From: Gammaproteobacteria bacterium
GTDB lineage: Bacteria > Pseudomonadota > Gammaproteobacteria > Pseudomonadales > Pseudomonadaceae
Assembly: GCA_012513235.1 (NCBI GenBank)
Contig: JAAZCO010000298.1
Span: forward strand, 1 to 5,004
DNA length: 5,004 bases
Direction: 5' to 3'
In this document: positions 1 to 5,004 of the stretch, piece by piece
Layout: the number at the start of each line of letters is the position of its first letter
Numbering within the stretch: the first letter of the stretch is position 1
The notes under the pieces: model-generated
Told to the model about the DNA's origin: nothing
The model's input: the letters and a program-made list of their open reading frames with translations, nothing else
The model's database searches: none
Translations under genes and position numbers: made by a program

Positions 1-846
1 CGTATTGGCTTATTTGCCGGTACCGGCGTGGGTAAGAGTGTGCTGCTGGGGATGATGACCCGTTTTACTAAAGCCGATATTGTGATTGTCGGCTTGATCG
101 GTGAGCGTGGCCGAGAAGTGAAAGAGTTTATTGAAGAAATTCTCGGTGAAGAAGACCTCAAGCGCGCCATCGTTGTAGCGTCGCCAGCGGATGATGCCCC
201 CTTAATGCGTTTGCGTGCGGCGATGTATTGCACGCGTATTGCTGAATACTTTCGTGATAAAAATTACAACGTTTTATTGCTGATGGATTCTTTAACCCGT
301 TATGCCCAAGCGCAGCGTGAAATTGCTCTAGCCATTGGTGAGCCGCCTGCGACCAAGGGCTATCCGCCCTCGGTGTTTGCTAAATTGCCTAAGCTTGTGG
401 AGCGCGCGGGGAACGCTGATAAAGGTGGTGGCTCGATTACCGCGTTTTACACCGTGTTATCCGAAGGTGATGATCAGCAAGACCCGATTGCCGATGCGGC
501 ACGTGGTGTGCTCGATGGTCACTTTGTGTTGTCGCGTGATCTCGCTCAGGAAGGTCACTACCCAGCGATTGATATCAGCCAGTCTGTGAGTCGGGTGATG
601 CCGCAAGTTGTTGCTGAGGCGCATCTCAAGGCGGCTCAGCGCTTTAAACAACTGTGGACGCGTTACCAACAAAGCCGTGACTTGATCAGTGTCGGTGCTT
701 ATGTGGCGGGTGGGGATAAAGATACTGATTTGGCGATTGAGCGCTACCCGCATATGTCAGCGTTTTTACGCCAAGGCTTACGTGAAACTGAAACACTTGA
801 AAAAAGTACAGCGCATTTGTTGTCTGTGATTAATCCAGCTTCTTAA
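1..846 (+). CDS. fliI: Flagellar protein export ATPase FliI (3' part; start lies outside the window)
   Basis: FliI is the cytoplasmic ATPase of the flagellar type III export apparatus. It forms a hexameric ring with FliH and FliJ under the export gate and helps feed rod, hook and filament subunits to it. The frame is open from base 1, so 281 C-terminal residues of a protein normally about 440-460 long are visible. The N-terminal beta-barrel domain is missing. The first codons encode the Walker A loop GTGVGKS (fragment residues 7-13). IGERGREV follows with the likely catalytic Glu at residue 35, then Walker B VLLLMDSLTR with Asp at residue 96. GYPPSVFAKLPKLVERAGN, typical of FliI rather than F1 beta or Rho, comes next, and then a candidate arginine finger in VLSRD near residue 179. 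The gene ends in TAA 13 bases before fliJ. No frameshift is seen. An injectisome ATPase is the main alternative, but the fliJ neighbour argues against it. Confidence 0.97.
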   Translation, partial: RIGLFAGTGVGKSVLLGMMTRFTKADIVIVGLIGERGREVKEFIEEILGEEDLKRAIVVASPADDAPLMRLRAAMYCTRIAEYFRDKNYNVLLLMDSLTRYAQAQREIALAIGEPPATKGYPPSVFAKLPKLVERAGNADKGGGSITAFYTVLSEGDDQQDPIADAARGVLDGHFVLSRDLAQEGHYPAIDISQSVSRVMPQVVAEAHLKAAQRFKQLWTRYQQSRDLISVGAYVAGGDKDTDLAIERYPHMSAFLRQGLRETETLEKSTAHLLSVINPAS

Positions 847-859
847 GGGCCATGACTGA

Positions 860-1312
860 ATGAAACGTCGGGTACAGCGCTTATTGCCAGTGATTGACAT
901 GGCAAGAAATGAAGAGCGTGAAGCTGCGGGTAAATTGGCACAGTACCAAAGTGCTTTGCAGCAAGCCCAGCAGCAGTTAGATAACTTGCAGCAATACCGT
1001 GATGATTATCAGCAGCAATGGATTGATAAGGGGCAAACCGGTGTTAGTGGGCAGTGGCTGATGAACTATCAGCGTTTCTTATCGCAACTGGAAGTGGCAG
1101 TTGAGCAGCAGCAGAAAAGTCTGGCTTGGCATGAGCACAATCTCAATCAAGCACGCACAGTGTGGCAACAAGCCTATGCCCGTGTCGAAGGACTGCGTAA
1201 ATTGGTGCAGCGCTACCGAGATGAAGTACAAAAAACTGCTGATAAGCAGGAGCAGAAGATGCTAGATGAAATGGCGCAGCGCTTAATGGCACAACAAGTT
1301 AAACCCGATTAA
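860..1312 (+). CDS. fliJ: Flagellar export protein FliJ
   Basis: FliJ is a small coiled-coil protein of the flagellar export machinery. In the known structure it inserts into the FliI hexamer like the gamma subunit of F1-ATPase and links it to the gate protein FlhA. The predicted 150 residues match the usual length of about 147. The sequence is Gln/Glu/Lys/Arg rich and almost free of Pro and Gly, so two long helices are expected. The segment GVSGQWLMNYQRFLSQLE (from about residue 61) and YARVEGLRKLVQRYRDE (from about residue 106) are what I recall from Pseudomonas FliJ. The ATG at 860 is preceded by TAAGGG at 844-849, which overlaps the fliI stop and sits 10 bases away, so coupled translation with fliI is likely. 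An ATG at 852 is closed after three codons and cannot be the start. Confidence 0.95.
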   Translation: MKRRVQRLLPVIDMARNEEREAAGKLAQYQSALQQAQQQLDNLQQYRDDYQQQWIDKGQTGVSGQWLMNYQRFLSQLEVAVEQQQKSLAWHEHNLNQARTVWQQAYARVEGLRKLVQRYRDEVQKTADKQEQKMLDEMAQRLMAQQVKPD

Positions 1313-1321
1313 TACTCACTT

Positions 1322-1327
1322 TATAAT
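1322..1327 (+). promoter_or_regulatory. Possible sigma-70 -10 box for the Tag-like gene
   Basis: The 48-base gap between fliJ and the next gene contains a perfect TATAAT at 1322-1327. Seventeen bases upstream, inside the end of fliJ, is TTAAAC (1299-1304), a weak 3-of-6 match to the -35 consensus. Transcription from it would begin near 1334 and give a leader of roughly 27 bases carrying the AAAGG ribosome-binding site (1346-1350). No terminator hairpin is seen after fliJ, so read-through from the flagellar operon is equally possible. Confidence 0.3.
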
Positions 1328-1360
1328 TGACTTGGCAACGCAGATAAAGGTGCATAGCTC

Positions 1361-2032
1361 ATGCAAGATTTTCAGTGGATGCTTGAATACGGTATCAACC
1401 GTTTTGGTTCTTTAGCTGCGCTTGAAGCGCGCCTGCCGATCCCGGCTACAGCGGCTCAATTGACTGCAGTCAGTGATGATCGTTATTTGTCACTGATGGC
1501 GTTGCGCGTATTTCGCGCTGGCTTACGTCACAGTGTCGTTGATGCAAAGTGGCCGAATTTTGAAGAAGTGTTTTGGGGTTTTGACCCTGAAAAAGTCGTC
1601 TTGATGAGTGCCGAGCATATCGAGCGTTTAATGCAGGATACGCGCATTATTCGTCATTTAGGTAAGCTCAAGAGTGTGCCGCGTAATGCGCAGATGCTGC
1701 TGGATATATCTAAGGAGTATGGTAGTTTCGGAGCGTTTTTAGCGCAGTGGCCTGAGCATGATATTGTGGGTTTGTGGCGCTACTTGGCAAAGCAGGGGTA
1801 TCAGTTGGGCGGATTATCAGCGCCGCGCTTTTTACGTATGGCTGGTAAAGACACCTTTGTCTTGAGCACTGATGTGATTGCTGCATTAGTGGCGCAGGAT
1901 ATTGTGACAAAAACCCCCACCAGTCAGCGTGACTTAAGCGCGGTGCAAGAAGCCTTTAATATCTGGCAGGCACAGAGCGGCAGGCCCTTATGTCAGTTAT
2001 CAATGCTGTTGGCTTTGACGGTAAACCATTGA
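1361..2032 (+). CDS. Divergent DNA-3-methyladenine glycosylase I (Tag)-family protein
   Basis: The 223-residue product resembles the methyladenine glycosylase (Tag) family of base-excision repair enzymes, which remove N3-methyladenine from alkylated DNA. From memory, residues 42-76 align without gaps to the helical core of E. coli Tag. FDPEKV, the segment near residues 88-101 (ERLMQDTRIIRHLGK) and NAQ are strongly Tag-like, and KQGYQLGG (about 144-150) matches the Tag KRGFKFVG region. Several hallmark residues are absent: the catalytic Glu of LEGQQAG is Arg49, the following Trp is His57, and the N-terminal CGW and C-terminal HVVGCCC zinc ligands are missing. The protein instead continues about 50 residues past where Tag ends, with TPTSQRDL and GRPLCQLS. 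Closely similar proteins in Pseudomonas are, as I recall, labelled 3-methyladenine glycosylase. Start: ATG with AAAGG 10 bases upstream. Family membership is fairly sure, enzyme activity is not. Confidence 0.75.
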   Translation: MQDFQWMLEYGINRFGSLAALEARLPIPATAAQLTAVSDDRYLSLMALRVFRAGLRHSVVDAKWPNFEEVFWGFDPEKVVLMSAEHIERLMQDTRIIRHLGKLKSVPRNAQMLLDISKEYGSFGAFLAQWPEHDIVGLWRYLAKQGYQLGGLSAPRFLRMAGKDTFVLSTDVIAALVAQDIVTKTPTSQRDLSAVQEAFNIWQAQSGRPLCQLSMLLALTVNH

Positions 2033-2059
2033 GTAAGTCACATTAATCAGTCATTAAAT

Positions 2060-2088
2060 TTGCACTTTGGCTCAATGCAAGGCATATT
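2060..2088 (+). promoter_or_regulatory. Candidate promoter of the NlpC/P60 lipoprotein gene
   Basis: TTGCAC (2060-2065) and CATATT (2083-2088) are 17 bases apart, with 3 of 6 and 4 of 6 matches to the sigma-70 boxes. Transcription would start near 2095, inside or just after a perfect 12-bp palindrome. TTGCA at 2060-2064 and TGCAA at 2076-2080 also form a small inverted repeat across the spacer, which could be a protein-binding site. The match is weak and rests on consensus only. Confidence 0.3.
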
Positions 2089-2098
2089 AGCGCGCTAA
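2087..2098. repeat. Perfect 12-bp palindrome TTAGCGCGCTAA before the lipoprotein gene
   Basis: The 12 bases TTAGCGCGCTAA read the same on both strands and end three bases before the ATG at 2102. The element overlaps the end of the candidate -10 box and occupies the place where a Shine-Dalgarno sequence would be expected. It could be an operator for a dimeric repressor or a small RNA hairpin, but its function is unknown. Confidence 0.5.
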
Positions 2099-2101
2099 AT
2101 C

Positions 2102-2791
2102 ATGAAAACATTTTGTCATTTTGTATGTATGTCTAAATTTATAAAGAATATAACCTGTGGTTTGAGCTGTTTAGTATTGGCATCCTGTGCCAATTTTAAT
2201 GCTAATAACACTCAAGCTGAGGCAATTAAGCGTGACACGATTGAGTTGAACTCTCGTGCATTAGTTGCTGTATTGGATCGTTTTGACGATGCGCAGCAAG
2301 CGGCCATTGAGTTGCAAGAAGCTGCAGAACTCAAATACAGTTTTCCAAGCTTAAGCGATAGTTTATTGGATCGTGGTAAAACCTTACTTGGTACACCGTA
2401 TAAATACGGTGGTAGCAGTCGTAAAACAGGTTTTGACTGCAGTGGCTTTGTAGGTCACGTCTATAAAGAAGAGCTAGGTATTCAACTGCCACGTACCACG
2501 GGCGCGTTATTAAGTATGGATGCACCTGTGGTGGCTCGTGCTGATTTAGAGCCTGGTGATTTAATCTTGTTTAATGATCGTGGTCGCGGCCGCGTGACCC
2601 ATGTGGGTATCTACATGGGCGATGATGAGTTTATTCATTCATCAAGCAAGCGCAGCGGTGGAGTGCGAGTCGATAAGCTCAGCAGTAAGTATTGGAACTC
2701 AAGCTACTTACAAGCTAAGCGTGTGTTGACTGAGCAAGAAGTGCAAGAGCAAATGAAATCGATGCAGTTGTTATCTAAAACAGCGCAATAA
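2102..2791 (+). CDS. NlpC/P60 family peptidoglycan endopeptidase lipoprotein (MepS/Spr-like)
   Basis: This is a predicted secreted cell-wall hydrolase of peptidase family C40. Relatives such as E. coli MepS cut D-Glu-mDAP or mDAP-containing cross-bridges to let the wall expand. The N-terminus has a lipoprotein signal with lipobox LASC and modified Cys29. The next residue is Ala rather than Asp, which suggests outer-membrane sorting. Residues 30-85 form a polar, helix-rich linker. The NlpC/P60 domain covers about 86-207: TPYKYGG, FDCSGFV with nucleophile Cys113, LEPGDLILF, THVGIYMG with His167, and FIHSS with the third polar residue His179. All catalytic positions are intact. A second in-frame ATG at 2129 gives a compact 19-residue signal peptide (MSKFIKN start) and a 220-residue protein, and may be the true start. 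Neither ATG has a recognisable Shine-Dalgarno sequence. The gene ends 12 bases before a terminator. Confidence 0.9.
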   Translation: MKTFCHFVCMSKFIKNITCGLSCLVLASCANFNANNTQAEAIKRDTIELNSRALVAVLDRFDDAQQAAIELQEAAELKYSFPSLSDSLLDRGKTLLGTPYKYGGSSRKTGFDCSGFVGHVYKEELGIQLPRTTGALLSMDAPVVARADLEPGDLILFNDRGRGRVTHVGIYMGDDEFIHSSSKRSGGVRVDKLSSKYWNSSYLQAKRVLTEQEVQEQMKSMQLLSKTAQ

Positions 2792-2803
2792 ATCGAACAG
2801 TAC

Positions 2804-2843
2804 AAAAAATACCGCTCAGCTTTTGGCTCAGCGGTATTTTTTT
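2804..2843. terminator. Bidirectional Rho-independent terminator
   Basis: Arm AAAAAATACCGCT (2804-2816) pairs perfectly with AGCGGTATTTTTT starting at 2830. Inside, after a C/C mismatch, AGC pairs with GCT around a TTTTG loop. The plus strand ends in seven T (2837-2843), and the six A at 2804-2809 give a U run on the minus strand. It lies between two convergent genes, so it can stop both the lipoprotein transcript and the trpB transcript. Confidence 0.93.
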
Positions 2844-2862
2844 GTCTGCCGATTAGGGTTGA

Positions 2863-4065
2863 TTACAAGCCCAACAAATTCGCCACATAATCTGCGTCTT
2901 TATCACCGCGACCGGACAAGTTAATCAAAATGCTTTGATCCTTGCGCAAGGTCGGCGCTTTACGCATTGCCCAAGCCACAGCATGTGCGCTTTCTAGGGC
3001 AGGAATAATACCTTCCACGCGCGATAAGCGCATAAAGGCATCCAAGGTTTCTTGATCACTGACATGATCATATTGCACGCGGCCTAGGTCTTTGAGGTAG
3101 CTGTGCTGTGGGCCAACACCAGGGTAGTCCAAGCCTGAAGCGATCGAATGCACGGAAGCTGGGTTACCGTCTGCATCTTCCAATACATAACAGGCCATGC
3201 CGTGCAGTTGACCGGGTTTACCTTTGGTCAAAGTTGCTGAGTGACGCTGGGTTTCGATGCCTTCACCGCCGGGCTCAACACCGACTAACTGCACATCTTT
3301 ATCATGCAGGAATGCGGTGAACATACCAATTGAGTTAGAACCGCCGCCCACACAAGCGGTGACATAATCAGGTAGGCACTGTTGGCGCGTTAAGAACTGC
3401 TCACGGGCTTCGCGGCCAATGATGGACTGGAAGTCACGCACCATTTTCGGGAAAGGGTGTGGGCCGACCACAGAGCCAATGGCGTAGATAAATTCTTCTG
3501 GATTTTTTAGATATTCTTCAAAGGCACTATCAACTGCTTCTTTTAGCGTGGCGGCCCCTGTAGTCACTGGAATTAAAGTGCAGCCTAAGATTTTCATCTT
3601 CACTACGTTGGGGTGTTCTTTTTCGATATCCGACTGACCCATATGGATTTCACAGGGAATGCCGACCAAAGCGCAGGCTGTTGCCAGTGCGACACCGTGT
3701 TGACCGGCACCGGTTTCTGCGATGACTTTCTTTTTGCCCATAAACTTGGCCAGCAACGCTTCGCCTAGGCAATGGTTAATCTTATGTGCGCCAGTGTGAT
3801 TCAGGTCTTCACGCTTTAAATAAATTTGTGCGCCACCGAGTTGCTCACTCAGGCGTTTAGCATGAAAAATGGGGCTGGGGCGACCGACATAATCAGTAAA
3901 TAAGCTGGCCAACTCAGCCTGAAACTCAGGGCAGGCACAGATTTCTTCATAAGAGGTGTTGATATCATTCATCAATGCCTTGAGATGCTCGGGTACATAT
4001 TGGCCGCCATAGGGACCAAAATAACCTTGTGCATTGGGCATTGCAGCAAAAGAGTCAGTGCTCAT
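2863..4065 (-). CDS. trpB: Tryptophan synthase beta chain (TrpB), atypical subtype without adjacent trpA
   Basis: TrpB condenses indole with L-serine to make L-tryptophan using pyridoxal phosphate, normally in an alpha2-beta2 complex with TrpA. The protein has 400 residues, the usual size. The Schiff-base Lys95 lies in HTGAHKIN, the catalytic Glu117 in ETGAGQHG and the phosphate-binding GGGSN at 240-244. GLDYPGVGP holds Asp313, and the C-terminal NLSGRGDKD holds Ser384. The catalytic set is complete. The mobile COMM region is unusual: MGQSDIEKEHPNVVKMKILG replaces the MGxxDVERQxxNVFRM pattern I recall from proteobacterial TrpB. No trpA follows, since a terminator begins 20 bases after the stop, and no trpI lies upstream, unlike the Pseudomonas trpI-trpBA arrangement. 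AAGGA at 4077-4081 is 11 bases before the ATG. A possible but weak promoter is TTAACG/TATATT (4109-4114, 4084-4089; 19-base spacer). Confidence 0.95.
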   Translation of the reverse strand: MSTDSFAAMPNAQGYFGPYGGQYVPEHLKALMNDINTSYEEICACPEFQAELASLFTDYVGRPSPIFHAKRLSEQLGGAQIYLKREDLNHTGAHKINHCLGEALLAKFMGKKKVIAETGAGQHGVALATACALVGIPCEIHMGQSDIEKEHPNVVKMKILGCTLIPVTTGAATLKEAVDSAFEEYLKNPEEFIYAIGSVVGPHPFPKMVRDFQSIIGREAREQFLTRQQCLPDYVTACVGGGSNSIGMFTAFLHDKDVQLVGVEPGGEGIETQRHSATLTKGKPGQLHGMACYVLEDADGNPASVHSIASGLDYPGVGPQHSYLKDLGRVQYDHVSDQETLDAFMRLSRVEGIIPALESAHAVAWAMRKAPTLRKDQSILINLSGRGDKDADYVANLLGL

Positions 4066-4200
4066 CGGTCAGTTCATCCTTCAAATATATTCAATAGTAA
4101 AATACATGCGTTAAAAAATAGACTTCGCGCCACGATGAGCGCTGTTTAAGATTGCATTGAATACAAAATACAACCTTGAAAATTTTCTTATATCATTCTC

Positions 4201-4224
4201 GTAGGGCGGGCATGTATGCCCGCC
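4201..4224 (+). repeat. REP-like element (GTAG head plus palindrome)
   Basis: GTAG (4201-4204) is followed directly by GGCGGGCAT (4205-4213), a two-base GT spacer and ATGCCCGCC (4216-4224), a perfect 9-bp inverted repeat. A GTAG tetranucleotide beside a GC-rich hairpin is the known layout of repetitive extragenic palindromes mobilised by RAYT (REP-associated tyrosine) transposases. It stands in the intergenic gap 34 bases beyond the stop of the DUF1456 gene and is GC-rich amid A/T-rich flanks. Only one copy is in the window, so its repetitive nature is inferred. With no T run on either side it is not a classical terminator, although the hairpin could stabilise the upstream mRNA. Confidence 0.65.
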
Positions 4225-4258
4225 AATCTTGCCGATCAAATGTGGCACATACTGCTGT

Positions 4259-4726
4259 TTAATTCGTTTCTGGACGCAAGCGTAAGGTGAGGCCCTTGAG
4301 GAACTGACGCAGCAGTTGATCACCACACAGGCGATAGTTTTTGTGATCCGGCTTTCGAAATAAAGCACTGAGCTCAGGCTTGGTCACGGTAAAGGCGACT
4401 GAGTCCAAAATGGCTAACAGATCCGCTTCTTGCAAAGTGAAAGCTACGCGTAGCTTTTTCAATACTGTGTTGTTGGTTAGAGGCAGTTCAGTCGGTGGTG
4501 CAGGCTGTGGGCTTGGGCCACGACGGCTGACAATCAGACTGTCTAAAAAACCAACCATTAACTCATCATCCATGCGCACAAAAGATTCGTCTTCTTCGCT
4601 GGCTAAATAGCTGCGCAATGTAGCAATATCTAAGTCAGGCTCCACAGTCTGGAACAGCTCCAGCAGTGCATTGTCATTTAGGTTAAGGGTGTAGCGCAGG
4701 CTGCGCAGTACGTCATTATTGAGCAT
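4259..4726 (-). CDS. DUF1456 family protein (YehS-like), function unknown
   Basis: The 155-residue product matches the length and layout of E. coli YehS as I remember it: two copies of the DUF1456 helical domain. Copy 1 (about residues 3-68) begins NNDVLRSLRYTLNLND. Copy 2 (about 85-150) begins NNTVLKKLRVAFTL and contains the family's best-known stretch, PDHKNYRLCGDQLLRQFLKG (126-145). A Pro-rich linker (PSPQPAPPTE, 71-80) joins them. No catalytic motif, signal peptide or membrane segment is seen, so a cytoplasmic, perhaps nucleic-acid- or protein-binding role is only a guess. The ATG at 4726 has only a weak GAG purine stretch 7 bases upstream. The gene follows the pseudouridine-synthase-like gene by 70 bases on the same strand, separated by an A/T tandem repeat, so a shared transcript or a repeat-containing promoter are both possible. 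Confidence 0.9.
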   Translation of the reverse strand: MLNNDVLRSLRYTLNLNDNALLELFQTVEPDLDIATLRSYLASEEDESFVRMDDELMVGFLDSLIVSRRGPSPQPAPPTELPLTNNTVLKKLRVAFTLQEADLLAILDSVAFTVTKPELSALFRKPDHKNYRLCGDQLLRQFLKGLTLRLRPETN

Positions 4727-4749
4727 AAAATTCTCGATTAAATTGTTTT

Positions 4750-4794
4750 AAATAAAATAAATAAAATAAATAAAATAAATAAAATAGATAAAAA
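4750..4794. repeat. 9-bp A/T-only tandem repeat (AAATAAAAT, four perfect copies plus one degenerate)
   Basis: AAATAAAAT occurs four times in exact tandem (4750-4785), followed by AGATAAAAA (4786-4794), which differs at two positions. The array fills most of the 70-base gap between the two minus-strand genes and ends 23 bases before the DUF1456 start codon. On the minus strand it reads ATTTTATTT repeatedly, giving TATTTT boxes every nine bases that resemble sigma-70 -10 elements or an UP element. Perfect copies suggest a slippage-prone locus. Confidence 0.9.
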
Positions 4795-4796
4795 GA

Positions 4797-5004
4797 TTAA
4801 AACTTTTGTGTCGGTAAGCAATAACGCCACATGCCGAGCGGTAATTTACCCATGGAAACAGCACCAATACGGATGCGTTTCATGGCGACCACTTCAAGAT
4901 CAATACTGGCGCACAGGCGCTCAATCACACCTTCAGATGGGTCTTTAAGCACCATGCGAATATTTTCTTCGTTTTGCATGCTGGCTTTGCAGCCAGGCAG
5001 GCCA
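4797..5004 (-). CDS. Pseudouridine synthase-like protein (RluF/RsuA family), C-terminal fragment
   Basis: The frame stays open to the window edge, so the gene begins outside. At least 68 C-terminal residues are visible, starting GLPGCKAS before the first in-frame Met (4979), which is therefore internal. The end of the protein, VVAMKRIRIGAVSMGKLPLG followed by MWRY, matches the C-terminal strand pair of RsuA/RluB/RluE/RluF pseudouridine synthases, which convert specific uridines of 16S or 23S rRNA to pseudouridine. The catalytic Asp domain lies outside the window. The usual basic GKxxQIRRM segment is replaced by DPSEGVIERLC (4911-4943). I recall similar uncharacterised Pseudomonas proteins, so this may be a conserved subgroup and not a damaged gene. 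The stop TAA is at 4797-4799, three bases from the degenerate end of the tandem repeat, and no hairpin terminator follows. Confidence 0.75.
   Translation of the reverse strand, partial: GLPGCKASMQNEENIRMVLKDPSEGVIERLCASIDLEVVAMKRIRIGAVSMGKLPLGMWRYCLPTQKF

Noticed and set aside
457..753. 98-codon open frame on the minus strand
   Set aside because: It lies fully opposite the strongly conserved fliI coding region and has no recognisable protein features.
2068..2079. TTGGCTCAATGCA as a sigma-54 promoter
   Set aside because: The GG and GC doublets are only eight bases apart, whereas sigma-54 promoters need about twelve.
3108..3320. 70-codon open frame on the plus strand
   Set aside because: It is antisense to conserved trpB codons and its product is Arg/His rich without family features.
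4205..4224. The GC-rich hairpin as a Rho-independent terminator for the DUF1456 gene
   Set aside because: No T run follows the stem on either strand; the GTAG head fits a REP element better.
4111..4368. 85-codon open frame on the minus strand running out of the DUF1456 gene across the REP-like element
   Set aside because: It starts out of frame inside a conserved gene, has no ribosome-binding site, and its product shows no family features. It crosses the palindrome only because no stop happens to fall there.
4380..4610. 76-codon open frame on the plus strand
   Set aside because: It is antisense to the DUF1456 gene, and the Ser/Lys-rich product is what a shadow frame would give.
4797..4979. 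A complete 60-codon gene starting at the ATG at 4979
   Set aside because: The frame is open upstream to the window edge and the sequence is the C-terminus of a larger family, so this Met is internal.

Overview
The window looks like chromosomal DNA of a Pseudomonas-like gammaproteobacterium with about half G+C, lower than typical Pseudomonas. The FliI, FliJ, glycosylase-like and pseudouridine-synthase-like proteins read like Pseudomonadaceae homologues as I remember them. The lineage is an inference from protein style, not a computed placement.

The left half (1-2791) is all plus strand. It holds the C-terminal 281 codons of the flagellar export ATPase FliI, then FliJ 13 bases downstream, the usual end of a fliEFGHIJ-type cluster. 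Next comes a divergent 3-methyladenine DNA glycosylase I (Tag)-like protein, possibly with its own promoter. Last is a predicted outer-membrane NlpC/P60 lipoprotein of the MepS/Spr kind. A bidirectional hairpin terminator (2804-2843) closes this half and also serves the convergent genes.

The right half (2863-5004) is all minus strand. In transcription order it holds the C-terminus of a pseudouridine synthase-like protein, a four-copy 9-bp A/T-only tandem repeat, a DUF1456 (YehS-like) gene, a GTAG-headed REP-like palindrome, and a tryptophan synthase beta gene (trpB) with no trpA behind it. The rest of the window is short intergenic DNA; no non-coding gap exceeds 300 bases.

The genes do not form one system: flagellar export, DNA repair (or a derivative), cell-wall hydrolysis, tryptophan synthesis and rRNA modification sit side by side. 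I found no mobile element, CRISPR array, tRNA or rRNA, and no clear new multi-gene system. The points most worth a second look are the Tag-like protein lacking its family's catalytic and zinc residues, the unusual trpB without a trpA partner, the 9-bp repeat upstream of the DUF1456 gene, the REP-like element, and the palindrome that replaces a Shine-Dalgarno site before the lipoprotein gene.
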